From Stenotrophomonas nitritireducens (lineage in GTDB: Bacteria; Pseudomonadota; Gammaproteobacteria; Xanthomonadales; Xanthomonadaceae): 64,000 nt of DNA. This document shows positions 25,125 to 32,576 of this stretch, piece by piece (within the stretch, counting starts at the first letter, position 1; each line of letters opens with the position of its first letter). The stretch is taken from contig NZ_CP016756.1 in the NCBI RefSeq assembly GCF_001700965.1, positions 1,488,001 through 1,552,000 of the forward strand. Direction: 5' to 3'. The translations under genes were made by a program, and so were the position numbers. The notes beneath the pieces are model-generated. The model saw nothing but the letters and a program-made list of their open reading frames with translations, searched no databases and was not told where the DNA came from.

Positions 25125-25412
25125 GCGTTCAAGCCATCGTTGCCCGATGCACTGCGGCGGATCAGAAAGGCGCGTGGTCTGAGCCAGGAGGCGTTCTCGG
25201 ATGTGTCCAGCCGGACTTACCTCAGCTCTCTGGAGCGAGGGCTGAAAAGCCCAACATTGAATAAAATTGAAGATGTTTGTGCCGTGCTGGATGTTCACCC
25301 ACTCACGCTTCTGGTCCTTGCGTATGCAGGTAGTGATCCAAAAAGCGTCCACGAACTAATGGATCACATTGCTCGGGAAGTCTCATCATTTTCCGATCCT
25401 CAGAATAAATAA
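25119..25412 (+). CDS. XRE-family helix-turn-helix regulator of the TIR operon
   Basis: A 97-aa protein with a Cro/C1-type HTH in residues about 8-65 (LRRIRKARGLSQEAFSDVSS, RTYLSSLERGLKSPTLNKIE). It is the first gene of a plus-strand operon inside a minus-strand backbone region: stop at 25412, then a perfect ribosome site and a 95-aa gene, then the TIR-like gene. The start codon lies inside a perfect inverted repeat, which suggests autoregulation. Likely repressor of a potentially toxic effector. Confidence 0.88.
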   Translation: MTAFKPSLPDALRRIRKARGLSQEAFSDVSSRTYLSSLERGLKSPTLNKIEDVCAVLDVHPLTLLVLAYAGSDPKSVHELMDHIAREVSSFSDPQNK

Positions 25413-25425
25413 AAGGAGGTGAGTC

Positions 25426-25713
25426 GTGTTCAAAATTACCGGACTGGATAAGCTTCAGAAAAACCTGAAAGATGCGCAGCGCGCCTTGAGCGAGTTGGAC
25501 GGCGAACTGGGAGTCGTAAACTTTGATCCAAATGATCCCGCCAGCATTGAGGGCGCAATTCAATCGGTCAATCGAATGATCGACGAGCGCTTAGGGGAAT
25601 ATTCTTCGAACCCTATCGTTGGCCCTCTCGCAGAACAAATGAAGGAAAAGTATCGGGAGAGTATTCTTGAAAAAGCGGCCGAAGCTAGATTGAAGTCGGA
25701 CGGGGATGAGTGA
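25426..25713 (+). CDS. 95-aa protein of unknown function in the TIR operon
   Basis: Starts with GTG at 25426 behind AAGGAGGTGA, a full-strength Shine-Dalgarno sequence, and its TGA overlaps the ATG of the TIR-like gene (TGATG). The protein is acidic and largely helical (MFKITGLDKLQKNLKDAQRA; later IQSVNRMIDERLGEYSS), with no recognised domain. Tight coupling to the effector gene suggests a partner, sensor or inhibitor of the TIR protein. No homologue can be named from sequence alone. Confidence 0.75.
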   Translation: MFKITGLDKLQKNLKDAQRALSELDGELGVVNFDPNDPASIEGAIQSVNRMIDERLGEYSSNPIVGPLAEQMKEKYRESILEKAAEARLKSDGDE

Positions 25714-26609
25714 TGGCTAAAGACTTATTCTCGGAAATAAACAATGCAGTTCTAGACTTGCAGTCCTCACAGCTTCAAACGTACGAAAGACCTCTCAAAA
25801 AATTGGCTCAACTGCTACGACATCCCGACCTTGAGCCATACAACGCCGAGCTCACGGAAGGTCTCGACGTTGAGGCGTTCATCGCTGAAAGTGAAAAGAC
25901 CGGGGGCAGCATGGTTGGAAGCGCCCAGCTTGCTTGGCCAGATGAGCCCAAACAGGCGCTGGGGTTGACGTTGCTTTTAATCGAAAAGCTGGCGGCAGAT
26001 CCCGGCTACGCTACCAACTTCGGACACCATTTTTTCTATTCCGGAAAAAAGGTCATTGCTGGAATCCACGCACTTACTGGTCAGCTAATCATTCCCTTTG
26101 TGCGAGATTACAAGAGTTATATCCAGGCCAAGGGGAGCACGGATGCCATGTTAAAAGCTCAATTTTCGCGTAAGGTCTTTATTGTTCATGGTCACGATGA
26201 TGGTGCTCGTGAAACAGTGGCACGATTTCTTGAGCGAATCGGGCTTGAAGCCATCATCTTGCACGAACAGGCTAACCAAGGACGAACGATTATCGAAAAA
26301 GTGGTTGCTCACAGTGACGTTGGTTTCGCAGTAGTTCTGCTTACGCCAGACGATGAGGGCTGCGTAAAAGGAGGAACGCCTGAGCCCAGAGCCCGTCAGA
26401 ACGTGCTTTTGGAGTTGGGGTACTTCATTGGTCGCCTGGGCAGAGACAAGGTATGTGCTCTCAAACGCGGGGCGGTGGAAATTCCAAGCGATTTCGCCGG
26501 TGTCGTTTGGGAGACGATGGATAGCGGCGGGGGCTGGAAACAGGCACTTGCGCGTGAGCTTGAAGCTGCCGGTCATAGCATCGACTGGAATAAGGTCATG
26601 CGTGCATAG
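25713..26609 (+). CDS. TIR-like nucleotide-binding protein (Cap12-like domain), candidate defence effector
   Basis: A 298-aa protein. Residues 1-145 form a domain I do not recognise. Residues about 154-290 match the predicted nucleotide-binding TIR-like family (PF10137, related to CBASS Cap12 TIR): RKVFIVHGHDDGARETVARF, HEQANQGRTIIEKV, and ARQNVLLELGYFIGRLGR, in which E234 is the likely NAD-cleaving glutamate. TIR effectors deplete NAD+ when phage infection is sensed. The start overlaps the preceding gene by TGATG. Activity and trigger are inferred. Confidence 0.82.
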   Translation: MAKDLFSEINNAVLDLQSSQLQTYERPLKKLAQLLRHPDLEPYNAELTEGLDVEAFIAESEKTGGSMVGSAQLAWPDEPKQALGLTLLLIEKLAADPGYATNFGHHFFYSGKKVIAGIHALTGQLIIPFVRDYKSYIQAKGSTDAMLKAQFSRKVFIVHGHDDGARETVARFLERIGLEAIILHEQANQGRTIIEKVVAHSDVGFAVVLLTPDDEGCVKGGTPEPRARQNVLLELGYFIGRLGRDKVCALKRGAVEIPSDFAGVVWETMDSGGGWKQALARELEAAGHSIDWNKVMRA

Positions 26610-26651
26610 AGTTGCGCCCCGCCGCAATGGGCGGGGCGCGGTGGGCGGCCG

Positions 26652-26966
26652 TCAGGCCGCCTTGGGCTTGCTGCGCGACCAGATCAGGTCGTGCGTGCCG
26701 TCCTCGTTCTCGATCAGGCGGGCATAGACCGTCGCCGGGAACGAAGGGTCATCGAGCGAAACCGACAGGTACGGACGATCGGCCTGGCTGGTCTTCTTCC
26801 ACGCCGCGCCGATCTCGTGGCCGGCCGCCTGAAGGTGGAAGTCGGGGGCGTTCTCGGTGTCGCCCTTGTCGTTGGGAACCAGCTTGACCTTGACGTTGAG
26901 CGTCAGGGTGCGAAGCGTGCCGGTGAAGCCGTCTTTCTCTGCGGTGAAGGTGCCGATGTTAGCCAT
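26652..26966 (-). CDS. DUF736 domain-containing protein
   Basis: A 104-aa protein of the DUF736 family: [20 protein letters not shown] and the C-terminal [18 protein letters not shown]. Universal in Tn4371-like and related elements; function unknown. ATG at 26966 follows GGAGAAAC. It converges with the TIR-like gene, ending 43 bp from it. Confidence 0.92.
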   Translation of the reverse strand: MANIGTFTAEKDGFTGTLRTLTLNVKVKLVPNDKGDTENAPDFHLQAAGHEIGAAWKKTSQADRPYLSVSLDDPSFPATVYARLIENEDGTHDLIWSRSKPKAA

Positions 26967-27083
26967 GATGTTTCTCCTTTCGGGTTGAACAAGGTCGCGC
27001 CAGTGCGTCCTTGTTGTGATCCGGCCGGCGGGGGATGGGCTGGCCGCACCGCGCAGCGGTCGCAACACCGTGGAGAACCTGGA

Positions 27084-27141
27084 AGCGAAAACAATTTTTG
27101 CCGCGAGGAATGCGCGCAGCGCAGGGGAAATTGTTTTCGCT
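27084..27141. repeat. 14-bp perfect inverted repeat upstream of the DUF736 gene
   Basis: AGCGAAAACAATTT (27084-27097) and AAATTGTTTTCGCT (27128-27141) are perfect inverted repeats separated by 30 bp of GC-rich sequence. The arms are A+T-rich in an otherwise GC-rich area. They could form a cruciform or RNA hairpin in the DUF736 leader, or be a paired binding site. The surrounding region 26967-27587 shows no gene I would support. Confidence 0.6.
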
Positions 27142-27587
27142 GGAAGGTTGCGGCCATGAAGCCCAAGGCGCAGCCGTTCCCTCGCCAGGATTCACGACAA
27201 GCCAAGGACGCACCGGCCGCCCGCTCCCGAATGGAGACGTGGCCAACTCGGCATCCCCGCGTGACGGCTGCACTGGCTTGTGCTCTGACGCGGGCAAGGT
27301 CAATCTCCCAACGACAGGCGAGAACGCCCCCGCCGCCGCTTGCGGCGACGTACTTGAGGCGTGGCGTGGAAGTTCCATAGGCAAGGCCGGGCGGCGTGTC
27401 GGTGAACCGCCCTTCGTGACGTAGAGGCGCGAGCCGCCAGCGTCGAGGACGGCACGCCTTGGCACAACCTGCCGCAGCAAGCCGGGGCGTAGCCCCACAA
27501 GCTCCGCCCATTGCGGCGGGGAGCCATCGAAACCTTGCCCGCGCCAGCGGGCACCGATCGCCGTACCGCGCGCAATACACTTGCGCG

Positions 27588-27707
27588 CGCGCCGTCGCCG
27601 CCTGGTCGAAGGCGGCGACGGCGCGATTTTGCTGTGGACGTTGAAACCGGGCGCGGCAGACCTACCGCGCCCGGTTTTGGTGAAGCCCCGGCGCATCACG
27701 CCGGGGC
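27588..27707. repeat. Three consecutive strong hairpins after the ParB-like gene
   Basis: Hairpin A: 27588-27602 with 27611-27625 (15-bp perfect stem). Hairpin B: 27644-27656 with 27665-27677 (13-bp perfect stem). Hairpin C: 27685-27693 with 27699-27707 (9-bp perfect stem). They lie 12-130 bp past the ParB-like stop (27720) on the minus strand. On the plus strand, A and B are each followed by TTTT. They probably end transcription or protect the 3' end; three in a row is unusual. Confidence 0.6.
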
Positions 27708-27719
27708 CATGCTGCACCC

Positions 27720-29765
27720 TCACGCGGCGAGTGCGTGGGCCTCCACTTCGTCGGCGGCATCTTCCGACGCATCCACGTCCTGCGCATCTTCCTGCGGCTC
27801 CGTGTCGTGTCCGCTCTTGAACACTGCGGGCATCCAGCCCGTGCCATCGGCCAGCCGTTCCGCCTCGCTGGCAATGTCGGCCTTCTTCAACTTCGCCAAC
27901 CGGGTAGCGTGCGACGGCGCAAACTCGCCCACGGCTTCCAGAATCACCGCCTTGGAAACGTGCTTGAAGTAGCCTTCGGCGGTGGGCTGCCACCATGCCG
28001 CCATGTCCAGTCCCACGGCCTGCGCCAGTTCCGCGCCCGGCTGGTGCGCCGTGGCGCGGGACGTCACCACGTCCACGGTCGCCGCCACGCATACCGCCAG
28101 CAACCGCACCAGTTCGCCTTGCTCCATCGCCAGCAGCACGCCGAACAGTTCGGCGCTGTCCTGCGGCAGCGCTTCGCCCGCAACCTGCTGCAACTCGCGC
28201 AGGGCCACGGCGGCAGGCGAATCGGGCCAGTCGGGGGCCATGCCTTCCAGCCGGTCTTGCACGGTCAGGCGCACGCCCAGCGGCAGGTCGCGGCCGTAGT
28301 GGCTGTCCTGCAAGACGGTCTGCACCATGCCATGCACTAGCGCGGCCAGCGCGACTTGCGGATGCCGGGCGACTTCGATTTGCAGCGCGGCGGTACGGTG
28401 CGCGCTCAGGCGCTGCGCCAGCCGGTCGGACAGGCTCGCGGCTTTGGGCTGCTCGGCGTCCTCGCCTTCGTCGTCGTTCCCGGCTTCGCCTTCCGCGCTG
28501 CCGAACCCCTGCCGCAAGCGTTCCAGCGTGCGCAGCGCCTTGGCTTCGGCTTCGCGCAGCAGCCCGCGATGAATCACGGCTTCGCCGCTGCGGTCAAGGG
28601 TGACGATGGCACCGGCCACGGCGCGCACGTCCGGGGCATAGCCCTGCAAGGCTTGCTCCACGGCTTGCAGTTCCCCGGCGACCTGTTCGCGGCGCGGTTC
28701 CAGCGCCTCGGTCTTGTCCTCGTCCTCGGCGTCATAGGCTTCTTCCAGTTCGGCGTCGATCTTATCGAGGCGGGTTTGCAGCGATGCGATGCGGCGGGCT
28801 TCGCGGGCGCTCGGTTCGCGGCGCTGGCGCGGTGCGTTCTGGAACGCCTGCCGCTCGGCGTAGCTCATGTGCGGCACGGCTTCGACCCACGCCCAACCCT
28901 CGGCGCGCACGTCCCCGGCCAGTGCATCCAGCTTGCCGCGCACCAGCGTTTCCAGCAGCACGGCGTCGGTCAGGTAGGTTCCGGCATCGCCTTCCGCGAA
29001 CAGGTCGCGGCGGAGGCCGCCGCCCGCCGCCGTGTAGGCGTCCAGCCCGGCGAAGCGCACCAGCGGATGCGTGGCGTCGATTTCGCGTTCGGTCAGGCGT
29101 TCGCGCAGCACGGATGCGCCACGCTGCCATTCGGGCGCACAGTAGAACGCGGCTTCCTGCGCGGCGTGGTCGTCGGTGATGGTCAGGGCCATCAACTGTT
29201 CCAGCGTGACGGCTCCAGCCCGGTAGTCGGCCAGCAGGCGCGGCGAGACGTTGGCCAGCTTCAAGCGGCGCTGCACTACCAGCGGGGACACGCCGAAGTC
29301 GGCGGCAATGTCTTCGATGGGACGGCCTTCCTTGACCAGTGCGGCGAACGCCTCGAACTGGTCGGCCGGGTGCATCTGCTCGCGCAGCAGGTTTTCCGCG
29401 AGGCTGACGGTACGGGCCGAAGCGTCCGGCACCAGCAGGCAAGGCACCTCAAAGTCGGCGGCGATGCGCTTCTTCTTCGCCAGCAGCTTCAATGCGGTCA
29501 AGCGGCGGTCGCCGGCCACCACTTCGTATTGTTCGCCATCGGCGGCGAGGATAACGACAAGGTTTTGAAGCAGGCCGATGCGGGCGATGCTCGCAGCCAG
29601 TTCGGGAACGGACAGGCGCGGGGTCTTGCGTGCGTTGCGCTTGGAACGGCGCGGCAGCAACTGCGAGAGCGGAACCAAAATCAGGTTCTTGGTCGGGTCA
29701 GCCACTTCCAGCGGCGCGGCGGTGGTTTCGATGGCGCGGGTTTCGGTTTGGGTAACGGCGTTCAT
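27720..29765 (-). CDS. ParB/RepB/Spo0J-family protein
   Basis: A 681-aa protein. The N-terminal ParB nuclease-like/CTPase domain (about 30-130) shows LPRRSKRNARKT, VVAGDRRLTALKLL and the box LAENLLREQMHPADQFEAF. A HTH follows (DIAADFGVSPLVVQRRLKLA, about 160-180). The long C-terminal 450 residues are specific to mobile-element ParB-like proteins, with an acidic tail. Length is about twice that of chromosomal ParB. Together with DUF932 and DUF736 it forms a widely conserved ICE/plasmid cluster; exact role unknown. Confidence 0.9.
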   Translation of the reverse strand: MNAVTQTETRAIETTAAPLEVADPTKNLILVPLSQLLPRRSKRNARKTPRLSVPELAASIARIGLLQNLVVILAADGEQYEVVAGDRRLTALKLLAKKKRIAADFEVPCLLVPDASARTVSLAENLLREQMHPADQFEAFAALVKEGRPIEDIAADFGVSPLVVQRRLKLANVSPRLLADYRAGAVTLEQLMALTITDDHAAQEAAFYCAPEWQRGASVLRERLTEREIDATHPLVRFAGLDAYTAAGGGLRRDLFAEGDAGTYLTDAVLLETLVRGKLDALAGDVRAEGWAWVEAVPHMSYAERQAFQNAPRQRREPSAREARRIASLQTRLDKIDAELEEAYDAEDEDKTEALEPRREQVAGELQAVEQALQGYAPDVRAVAGAIVTLDRSGEAVIHRGLLREAEAKALRTLERLRQGFGSAEGEAGNDDEGEDAEQPKAASLSDRLAQRLSAHRTAALQIEVARHPQVALAALVHGMVQTVLQDSHYGRDLPLGVRLTVQDRLEGMAPDWPDSPAAVALRELQQVAGEALPQDSAELFGVLLAMEQGELVRLLAVCVAATVDVVTSRATAHQPGAELAQAVGLDMAAWWQPTAEGYFKHVSKAVILEAVGEFAPSHATRLAKLKKADIASEAERLADGTGWMPAVFKSGHDTEPQEDAQDVDASEDAADEVEAHALAA

Positions 29766-29844
29766 GGTGATAACTCCTAGCGGTTGGGATGCAGCAGCGA
29801 GAGAAGCGGCAAGGGCTGCTGCCTGCCCCTGCCGCGTGGGGGGG

Positions 29845-30672
29845 TCAGGCTTTCAACTGGCGCATGCCATCGGCCAGCAGCCAAAGCGCACGGTTGAGGC
29901 GGATGTTTTGGTCGATGCCCTGCACCGGGCGGGTTTGCTGGCGGCGTCCGTTGGCGCTGCGCCCGCGCAGGCCTCCTTGAGTCAGGTTCTCTTGCGTGCG
30001 GTTGAACACGCTCCACAAGTCCGGGCGGCGGTCGTCGAAGCGGCGCGGCATCAGGATTTGCGATTCGGTGATGGGTGCGGGCTTGTCGGGGTCGTCGTAC
30101 TTGAGGGCCAGCGCGGCGCGGGCGAACACTTCGGATTCGCCATCGTTCAAGGTGATGGCGCGCATGGAATCGCGGGATTCCTTCACCCGGTCGAAGCCGC
30201 TCAACACTTCGTAAGCGCCTTCGATGACGTGCCCGGCCACGTCGCCCTTGTGGGGTACGCGCACATCGGCCACGGTGTCGCCGAATACCAATCCGTTCTG
30301 GCAGACAAAGCGCAGCAGGCCAGCCAATAATTGATAGCTGCTGGTGCCGTCGTGCGAGTTCAGCAGGACGATTTCATTGGCTTCTGCATCATTGATCTGG
30401 TTGGCATGGCGCAGCCGGATCATGTGCTTGGTGAAGTCGCGGCGGTCTTCGTTGCGCACTCGGGTCTGCGCCACCATGAAGGGCTGGAACCCTTCTTTGC
30501 GCAGTTCCGCCAGCACAGCGGCGGTCGGGATATAGGCGTACCGCTCGGAACGGCTTTCGTGCGGGGCGTCCGCGAAGATGGACGGGGCCACACGGCGGAT
30601 TTGGTCATCGGACAGCGGGTAATCGCTGCGCAGCGACGGGGAACGGGAAGCGAATCGGGATGCGAGTTGCAT
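29845..30672 (-). CDS. DUF932 domain-containing protein
   Basis: A 275-aa protein of the DUF932 family (phage/plasmid-like TIGR03299 relatives), with the family patterns HMIRLRHANQ, EIVLLNSHDGTSSYQLLAGL and FVCQNGLVFGD. ATG at 30672 follows AGGAGCAA and is preferred to an upstream in-frame start. It lies upstream of the ParB-like gene on the same strand and is probably co-transcribed with it. Function unknown; a link to anti-restriction or replication has been suggested for relatives. Confidence 0.9.
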   Translation of the reverse strand: MQLASRFASRSPSLRSDYPLSDDQIRRVAPSIFADAPHESRSERYAYIPTAAVLAELRKEGFQPFMVAQTRVRNEDRRDFTKHMIRLRHANQINDAEANEIVLLNSHDGTSSYQLLAGLLRFVCQNGLVFGDTVADVRVPHKGDVAGHVIEGAYEVLSGFDRVKESRDSMRAITLNDGESEVFARAALALKYDDPDKPAPITESQILMPRRFDDRRPDLWSVFNRTQENLTQGGLRGRSANGRRQQTRPVQGIDQNIRLNRALWLLADGMRQLKA

Positions 30673-31283
30673 GGCATTGCTCCTGACGAAAAGGGTTTGC
30701 TGTTCAAACCGCACACCGGATTCCTAGATTCGGAGCCCAGCCTTTCGGCTGTTCGGTGCGGTCGGCACGAGGAACCCGGTTGGCCCTGTTGCCACCGTCT
30801 TTCCTGAGTTCATCGCCCGCGACGGTCAGGAGCGCGCGGACGGGGGCCGTCAAGGAAACAAGTGCAGGGTTGGTGCGGCCCGCAGGCGCAGCCGAGGACA
30901 CGGCCCTGCGCGCCTTGACGGCACACGGCCGCGGGCTACAGTCGCGAGCAAGGTGATGAAGTCAGGGGAGACGGCTGGACAAGGCAACGGCCATCCCTGT
31001 GTGCCGACCGCACGCAAGCGAAGCGCGCAGGCCCGAAGCTGGAAGCCGGGCCGGAGGCGTCAGGGATGTGGAAGGCTGGCGATAGCCAGTCCCGTCAGGG
31101 ATGAGCGAATAGCGAACCTGGAGCAGCGCGGTCTGCGAAGCGGAGACGCAAGCATGTGTTTCGCTTAATATCTATTTGTACACGCTATTGATTTTCGCGA
31201 TGAAGTGACATCGGCTTATGAGACACGGGCATCCGTACTAGGCTGCATTTTTGATTAACGATTTGAAGTAAGGGGAGGAGTAG
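30673..31283. other. Intergenic region between DUF932 and the RT operon
   Basis: No supported gene. The DUF932 promoter must lie at the low-coordinate end. At 31048-31065 a motif reads GGGCCGGAGGCGTCAGGG, followed by a hairpin CTGGC-GATA-GCCAG; a similar motif with a hairpin occurs upstream of radC (35523-35540). From about 31160 the sequence becomes A+T-rich, marking the edge of the RT cassette, and AGGGGAGGAG at 31271-31280 is a strong ribosome site for the first RT gene. Confidence 0.5.
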
Positions 31284-32567
31284 ATGTCGAGGTCATCTTC
31301 ATTCGATCAATCTTTTTGTATCAAGACGCTTGAACGCGTGCTATGGAAGAGAGATTTCCTCGGGGTTCCTGCTGCTGGTCAAGCTGCCTTGCGAGACCAG
31401 CTCCTCAGTCAAGCACTTATATCTGCCATTTCCCATTTTGATCCCCCATCCGCACCTCTGACAGGCTTTCCTCTTAAAGGGAAAACTGTTTATCGCTTGG
31501 CCAGACATCAAGACGAGCTGGTGGAGCGAAAACTTCGACTGAACTTAAAGAGGTGTACTTCACTAGCCGTGGATGGGCGATCTCAGATCGTCAAAAACCT
31601 CAAGCTCCTTTTAGAAGAAGGAGTTCCCTATCGGGTTTATCGTCTGGATATTCGATCATTCTTCGAGTCTTTCCAGAAGGATCATGTCCTTGATGCTGTT
31701 ACCAGCATCAAGAATTTGAGTCCGCATAGCAGAAAACTAATCGAGTCTCTGCTTAACGCCCATGCTGCAATTGGAGGCCGTGGCGTACCAAGGGGGCTGT
31801 CTATTAGTGCTGTCCTATCGGAAATTTTGATGCGGGATTTCGATCAGAAGGTACGCTGGGCCAGCAATACATTTTACTACTCTCGCTATGTCGATGACAT
31901 AATTATTGTCTCGTCGGCAAGAGAGGAGGAGAAAGATTTTCTGCGTGATTTGTGCACTTGGCTTCCTCCCGGACTTGAATTAAATCCAGATAAGAAAAAT
32001 ATTGTCGCAGCGGCGGCCAGGGTGGAAAAGCAAAGTTCCGCAATCGCGCCAAACCTCCTTCAGTTCGACTATCTTGGGTATCAGTTTTTGGTCAAAAATC
32101 CCACGAAACAGGAAGCGGGAAAAACGAAGGATGGGGAGCTTTATCGAAAAGTCCACGTGGATATTGCAAGGAAAAAGATCAAACGAATGAAAACAAGAAT
32201 TGTTCGATCATTTCTAAGCTATGCCAAGTCGAATGACTGGGGATTACTCCGTGATCGCGTAGCATTTTTGACGCAGAATTTCAGTGTTTACAACCCGAAA
32301 GCTGGCGGGAAGAAAATCGCTGGAATATATCATAGCTATCCATTGGTATCAGAAGGTGCTGCCGGTCTGAAGGAATTGGATAGATTTCTGAGAAATGCAG
32401 TGCTCTCGAAAAATGGCCGAGTTTTTCCGATAACGAATGTAATGCTTTCTGCGCATCAGAAACGTCAATTGCTAACGCGAAGTTTTGCAAAGGGGCACAG
32501 TAGCCGCAGCTTCGTTCACTTCTCGGCGACAAGAATATCTCAGATCCAGAGCTGCTGGATTTACTAG
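31284..32567 (+). CDS. drt3a: Defence-associated reverse transcriptase, Drt3a-like (UG3)
   Basis: A 427-aa reverse transcriptase. Catalytic motif A is YRLDIRSFFESF (D122), the motif B-like stretch is GGRGVPRGLSIS (164-175), and motif C is SRYVDDIIIVSS with YVDD at 202-205. No maturase, endonuclease or retron-like msr context is present. A second, distinct RT follows after 9 bp, the layout of DRT type 3 (UG3 then UG8), an antiphage system. In that system Drt3a is reported to copy an ACACAC template in a ncRNA into poly(GT). The gene is A+T-rich compared with the ICE backbone. UG class assignment is by arrangement and size, not by alignment. Confidence 0.85.
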   Translation: MSRSSSFDQSFCIKTLERVLWKRDFLGVPAAGQAALRDQLLSQALISAISHFDPPSAPLTGFPLKGKTVYRLARHQDELVERKLRLNLKRCTSLAVDGRSQIVKNLKLLLEEGVPYRVYRLDIRSFFESFQKDHVLDAVTSIKNLSPHSRKLIESLLNAHAAIGGRGVPRGLSISAVLSEILMRDFDQKVRWASNTFYYSRYVDDIIIVSSAREEEKDFLRDLCTWLPPGLELNPDKKNIVAAAARVEKQSSAIAPNLLQFDYLGYQFLVKNPTKQEAGKTKDGELYRKVHVDIARKKIKRMKTRIVRSFLSYAKSNDWGLLRDRVAFLTQNFSVYNPKAGGKKIAGIYHSYPLVSEGAAGLKELDRFLRNAVLSKNGRVFPITNVMLSAHQKRQLLTRSFAKGHSSRSFVHFSATRISQIQSCWIY

Positions 32568-32576
32568 GGCGATAAA

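Noticed and set aside
25119..25713. XRE plus 95-aa protein as a standard toxin-antitoxin pair
   Set aside because: The 95-aa protein resembles no toxin family that I know, and coupling to the TIR-like gene explains the arrangement better.
25119..26609. XRE, 95-aa and TIR genes as a classic CBASS or Thoeris system
   Set aside because: No CD-NTase gene and no SIR2-type ThsA are nearby; only the TIR-like domain is shared with CBASS effectors.
28356..29780. Long plus-strand frame opposite the ParB-like gene
   Set aside because: Antisense shadow of a GC-rich coding gene; the minus-strand frame has clear ParB motifs.
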